A stretch of DNA of 8,356 nt from Spirochaetales bacterium (GTDB taxonomy: Bacteria > Spirochaetota > Spirochaetia > SZUA-6 > DRHE01): assembly GCA_016935715.1 (NCBI GenBank), contig JAFGQJ010000016.1, positions 1 through 8,356 of the forward strand, read 5' to 3'. The notes below the pieces were generated by a model. That model saw only the letters and a list, made by a program, of their open reading frames with translations. It was not told the DNA's origin and ran no database searches. The translations under genes and the position numbers were made by a program. How positions within the stretch are numbered: the stretch's first letter is position 1; each line of letters opens with the position of its first letter. Shown in pieces: positions 6,007 to 8,356 of the stretch.

Positions 6007-6119
6007 GTCCGGTCTGCATACCATGGACGGGAGTCGGAGAAAAATCAAGCCTGTATCTATTCGGGGGAAGCTCCACAGGCCGCTTGAAATCCGCATCACC
6101 CCGCGGTAGTGTTGGGGGT
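6007..6119. promoter_or_regulatory. Divergent intergenic region between MFS and DUF4139 genes
   Basis: This 113-bp spacer must hold promoters for both divergent genes. On the plus strand, TTGAAA (6084-6089) followed 17 bases later by TAGTGT (6107-6112) is a possible, weak sigma70-type pair. It would start transcription practically at the DUF4139 ATG (6120). A G-run (6114-6118) lies only one base before that ATG, too close for a normal ribosome site. I see no convincing promoter for the MFS gene and no strong inverted repeat. Confidence 0.3.
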
Positions 6120-8183
6120 ATGAAAACCAGGACGTGTTTCTTTCTTTCGATCGCATTCATTTGTACGCTTCTTGGCACCGGCGCACTCGGTGCAGCGGGT
6201 GCCCGGGACGGGCAACAGGACGGTGCCGTTGAAAGCCCGGAGCGCTCGGGACAGCTTCCCCTCTCCACGGTGGTGCTGTTCTCCAGCGGCGTAGGCTATT
6301 TCCAGCGGGAAGGGACGGTCATCGGGAACACCGACCTCGACCTGTACTTCAAGACCAGGGACATCAACGATCTGCTCAAGAGCATGGTGGTGCAGGATCT
6401 GGACGGCGGCCGGATCACGGAGGTGACCTACTCCTCCCGGGATCCGCTGACCCGCACCCTGCAGAGCTTCGCCATCGACCTGACCGGTGATCCCGGCGTG
6501 GCTCAGATCCTGGCTCAGGCGCGAGGTGAGAGAGTGGAGCTGGTCACCAGCGGCCGGATCAGCGGAACGGTGGTGGGTGTGGAATCCAGGGCCAGGGACG
6601 AGCACGCCGCCGACACCTTCCTCAACCTGCTGACCGACGACGGCATGCGCAGCATCGACCTGGCCAGGGTACGGAGCCTGCGCTTCCTCAATCCCCAGCT
6701 GCAGGCGGAGCTGGATCAGGCTCTTTCCCTGCTGGCCGACAGCCGCAGCGCGGAGAAGAAGCGGGTCACTCTGGGATTTTCCGGGCAGGGCGAGCGGCGC
6801 GTGCGGGTGGGCTACCTGCTGGAGGCGCCGTTGTGGAAGACCAGCTACCGCCTGGTTCTGGGAGAGGAGGACGGGCATTTCCTGCAGGGCTGGGCCATCG
6901 TGGAGAACACGACGGATGAAGACTGGAGGGAGGTTTCTCTGAGCCTGGTCGCGGGCCGTCCGATCTCCTTCATCATGGACCTCTACCAGCCCGTGTACGT
7001 GCCCAGGCCCAAGGTGGAGGTGCAAACCTACTCCTCCATCGCTCCCCAGCGCTACGAGGAGGACCTGGGGCTGGCCGCCGCTCCTCCGCAGGCTCCTGCA
7101 GCCAAGGGGAGTGTCCGCAGTTCCAGAGCAGCCGCCCCTGAGGCCGAGCTGATGCTCGAGGAGGAGTACGGAGGGGACGAGCTGGATCTCAGTGAAGGAG
7201 TGGCCGCGGCGGCCCAGGCGGAGGAGGCGGGGAACTTCTTCCGCTACCTGATCGGCCATCCGGTGACCGTGCCCCGGCAGGAGTCGGCCATGCTGCCCAT
7301 CGTCACGCAGGAGGTGGAGGGCAGCCGCATTTCCATCTACAACCAGCGGGTACAGGCCAAGCACCCGCTTCACGGGCTGAAACTGAAGAACACCACCGGT
7401 TTCGACCTGATGGGCGGACCCCTGACCGTGTTCGAGGAGGGAAGCTACGCCGGGGATGCCCGCATCGACACGCTGCCTGCCGGGGGGGAGCGCCTGATCA
7501 GCTTCGCCGTGGATCTGGACACCGAGGTGGCGGTCAGCTCCCGGAGCGTGCCGGAGACACTGCTGTCGGTGCGCATCGTCAAGGGAACGCTGATCAGCAC
7601 CCTGTCCCAGCGCTCCGAGTCCTCCTACCGGCTCAAGAACTCCGACCACCGGACCCGCCCGGTCCTGGTGGAGCACCCCCTGAACCCCGACTGGGAGCTG
7701 GTCGAACCGGTCGAGGCGGAGGAGACCACGCGAAGCGCCTATCGGTTTCTCGTGGAGGTCCCTGCAGGGGGGAGCGAGGAGCTGCTGGTCGCCCAGGAGC
7801 GGCAGATCGACAGGAGCGTGCTGCTGACCAACATCGACGACCAGCGGATCGCCTACTTCCTCAGCGCACGCAACGTGGAGCGGAGGGTCAAACAGGCCCT
7901 GGAAGGGCTGGCCGAACGCAAAACCGCCCTGGCCCGGACCGTGAGCCGGCGTCAGGAGGAGGAGCAGAAAGTCAACACGATCCACCGCGAGCAGAGCCGC
8001 ATCCGGGAGAACATGGCCCGGCTGGACAAGGACTCGGACCTGTACAGGCGCTACGTTTCTCTGCTGGATGCGCAGGAGAACCAGCTGGAGCGGGCACTGG
8101 CCGAGATCGAGGATCTGCGCGCCGCCGAGCAGCGGCAGCGGGAGGAGCTGGAGCGCTACATCCTGTCCCTCGACCTGCCGTAG
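6120..8183 (+). CDS. DUF4139 domain-containing exported protein
   Basis: A 687-residue protein with a signal peptide (1 to about 27; 'MKTRTCFFLSIAFICTLLG', then Ala/Gly) and no lipobox, so it is probably periplasmic or secreted. Residues about 47-205 form a beta-rich N-terminal part ('VVLFSSGVGYFQREGTV', 'DINDLLKSMVVQDLDGG') characteristic of this family. Residues about 225-575 are the DUF4139 region, starting 'VRVGYLLEAPLWKTSYRLVL' and including 'GWAIVENTTDEDWREVSLSLVAGRP'. Between about 310 and 372 lies a low-complexity Ala/Pro then acidic linker ('EAELMLEEEYGGDELDLSE'). Residues about 583-683 are a long Glu/Arg/Gln-rich coiled coil. Molecular function is unknown; a structural or adhesive surface role is only a guess. 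Start: ATG at 6120 rather than the upstream TTG at 6084, because the signal peptide begins there. It is monocistronic, between a divergent MFS gene and a convergent gene remnant. Confidence 0.88.
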   Translation: MKTRTCFFLSIAFICTLLGTGALGAAGARDGQQDGAVESPERSGQLPLSTVVLFSSGVGYFQREGTVIGNTDLDLYFKTRDINDLLKSMVVQDLDGGRITEVTYSSRDPLTRTLQSFAIDLTGDPGVAQILAQARGERVELVTSGRISGTVVGVESRARDEHAADTFLNLLTDDGMRSIDLARVRSLRFLNPQLQAELDQALSLLADSRSAEKKRVTLGFSGQGERRVRVGYLLEAPLWKTSYRLVLGEEDGHFLQGWAIVENTTDEDWREVSLSLVAGRPISFIMDLYQPVYVPRPKVEVQTYSSIAPQRYEEDLGLAAAPPQAPAAKGSVRSSRAAAPEAELMLEEEYGGDELDLSEGVAAAAQAEEAGNFFRYLIGHPVTVPRQESAMLPIVTQEVEGSRISIYNQRVQAKHPLHGLKLKNTTGFDLMGGPLTVFEEGSYAGDARIDTLPAGGERLISFAVDLDTEVAVSSRSVPETLLSVRIVKGTLISTLSQRSESSYRLKNSDHRTRPVLVEHPLNPDWELVEPVEAEETTRSAYRFLVEVPAGGSEELLVAQERQIDRSVLLTNIDDQRIAYFLSARNVERRVKQALEGLAERKTALARTVSRRQEEEQKVNTIHREQSRIRENMARLDKDSDLYRRYVSLLDAQENQLERALAEIEDLRAAEQRQREELERYILSLDLP

Positions 8184-8356
8184 GGGGATCGAACGAGACG
8201 GCTGCTCCCATGGAAGATTGCAGGCGCCGCACATCGATGCCCAGTTTGACTTCTATCGGCCAGATCCTCCGTCCCGCCTGGATCAGGAGATCCGCCTCCG
8301 CCCCGGCCTGAGTCCGGTAGAAGTTAAAGTGAGCTCCGGTCAAGGAGTTTGTTGCG
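8184..8356 (-). pseudogene. Truncated 3' part of a DUF4143 ATPase-type gene (runs off the right edge)
   Basis: The minus strand is open from the window edge and encodes 'HFNFYRTQAGAEADLLI', then 'WPIEVKLGIDVRRL'. This is the C-terminal DUF4143 signature found in AAA-type ATP-binding proteins, a PD-(D/E)XK-like core (E-A-D and E-V-K residues). Recognisable similarity stops near 8220. The usual final 40-60 residues, ending in a hydrophobic 'VVY.G' strand, are missing. The frame instead continues into sequence antisense to the DUF4139 gene and meets a stop only at 7972-7974, giving a Pro/Ala/Arg-rich tail typical of shadow reading. I infer loss of the 3' end by deletion or rearrangement. The 5' part lies outside the window, so whether the rest is intact cannot be seen. 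Confidence 0.6.

Noticed and set aside
6084..6119. TTG start adding 12 residues to the DUF4139 protein
   Set aside because: The classic signal peptide begins at the ATG at 6120, and the added residues would place non-basic, Pro/Gly-containing sequence before it.
6024..6156. N-terminal extension of the MFS protein to an ATG at 6156
   Set aside because: The extra 50 residues are not hydrophobic in a helix-forming way and overlap the start of the divergent DUF4139 gene. Starting at 6006 puts helix 1 at the expected place.
4769..6268. A 499-codon minus-strand frame overlapping the MFS gene in another frame
   Set aside because: Pro/Arg/Gly-rich translation without hydrophobic helices or motifs. 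The MFS frame explains the region.
8184..8215. tRNA 3'-end or phage attachment-site remnant (GTTCGATCCCC on minus, like a T-loop)
   Set aside because: The five bases before the loop (GTCTC) do not pair with those after it, and no acceptor or anticodon arm is visible.
6096..8234. A 712-codon open frame on the minus strand opposite the DUF4139 gene
   Set aside because: Its translation is His/Gln/Leu/Pro-rich with no domain or start signal. It is the complement-frame shadow of a GC-rich gene with biased third positions.

Overview
The window is a GC-rich bacterial chromosomal segment holding six intact protein genes, one truncated gene at the right edge and short intergenic regions. The organism cannot be named from this alone. 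A lipoprotein-anchored lipase, a secreted DUF4139 protein, an RtcB/archease pair and a GNAT protein of a type I associate with environmental bacteria suggest a free-living, probably diderm bacterium such as a spirochaete, deltaproteobacterium or acidobacterium. That guess is low confidence. I saw no rRNA, tRNA, CRISPR array, transposase or integrase.

Layout, left to right. Positions 1-113 are an AT-rich leader containing three perfect 9-bp tandem repeats between the arms of a long imperfect inverted repeat. It leads into a small Phd/YefM-like antitoxin gene (114-404, +) with no toxin gene beside it. Facing it is a minus-strand block transcribed from about 3540 down to 414: rtcB (RNA ligase), then the archease gene overlapping it by one base (TAATG), then, after 79 bp containing a good sigma70-type promoter, a GNAT-like acyltransferase gene. 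Diverging from rtcB is a plus-strand gene for a lipase of the Staphylococcus/Geobacillus type (family I.5) with a lipoprotein signal peptide. Its 3' end overlaps by 116 bp the 3' end of a convergent 12-helix MFS transporter gene (minus). Diverging from the MFS gene is a long DUF4139 gene (6120-8183, +) with a signal peptide and a C-terminal coiled coil. The last 173 bp carry, on the minus strand, the end of a DUF4143/PD-(D/E)XK-like ATPase gene that appears to have lost its normal 3' end.

Function. RtcB and archease form one well-understood unit: RNA 3'-phosphate ligation and its activating chaperone. The lipase, MFS and DUF4139 genes look like independent units at the cell envelope, and nothing in the sequence ties them into a pathway. 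The two edges, with an orphan antitoxin-like gene on one side and a broken DUF4143 gene on the other, look like remnants of accessory turnover around a mostly ordinary core. I did not find a convincing new multi-gene system. The points most worth a second look are the compound repeat at the left edge, the lipase with an intact zinc site but an altered calcium site, the 116-bp tail-to-tail overlap, the repeat expansion in archease, and several genes whose starts lack a Shine-Dalgarno sequence.
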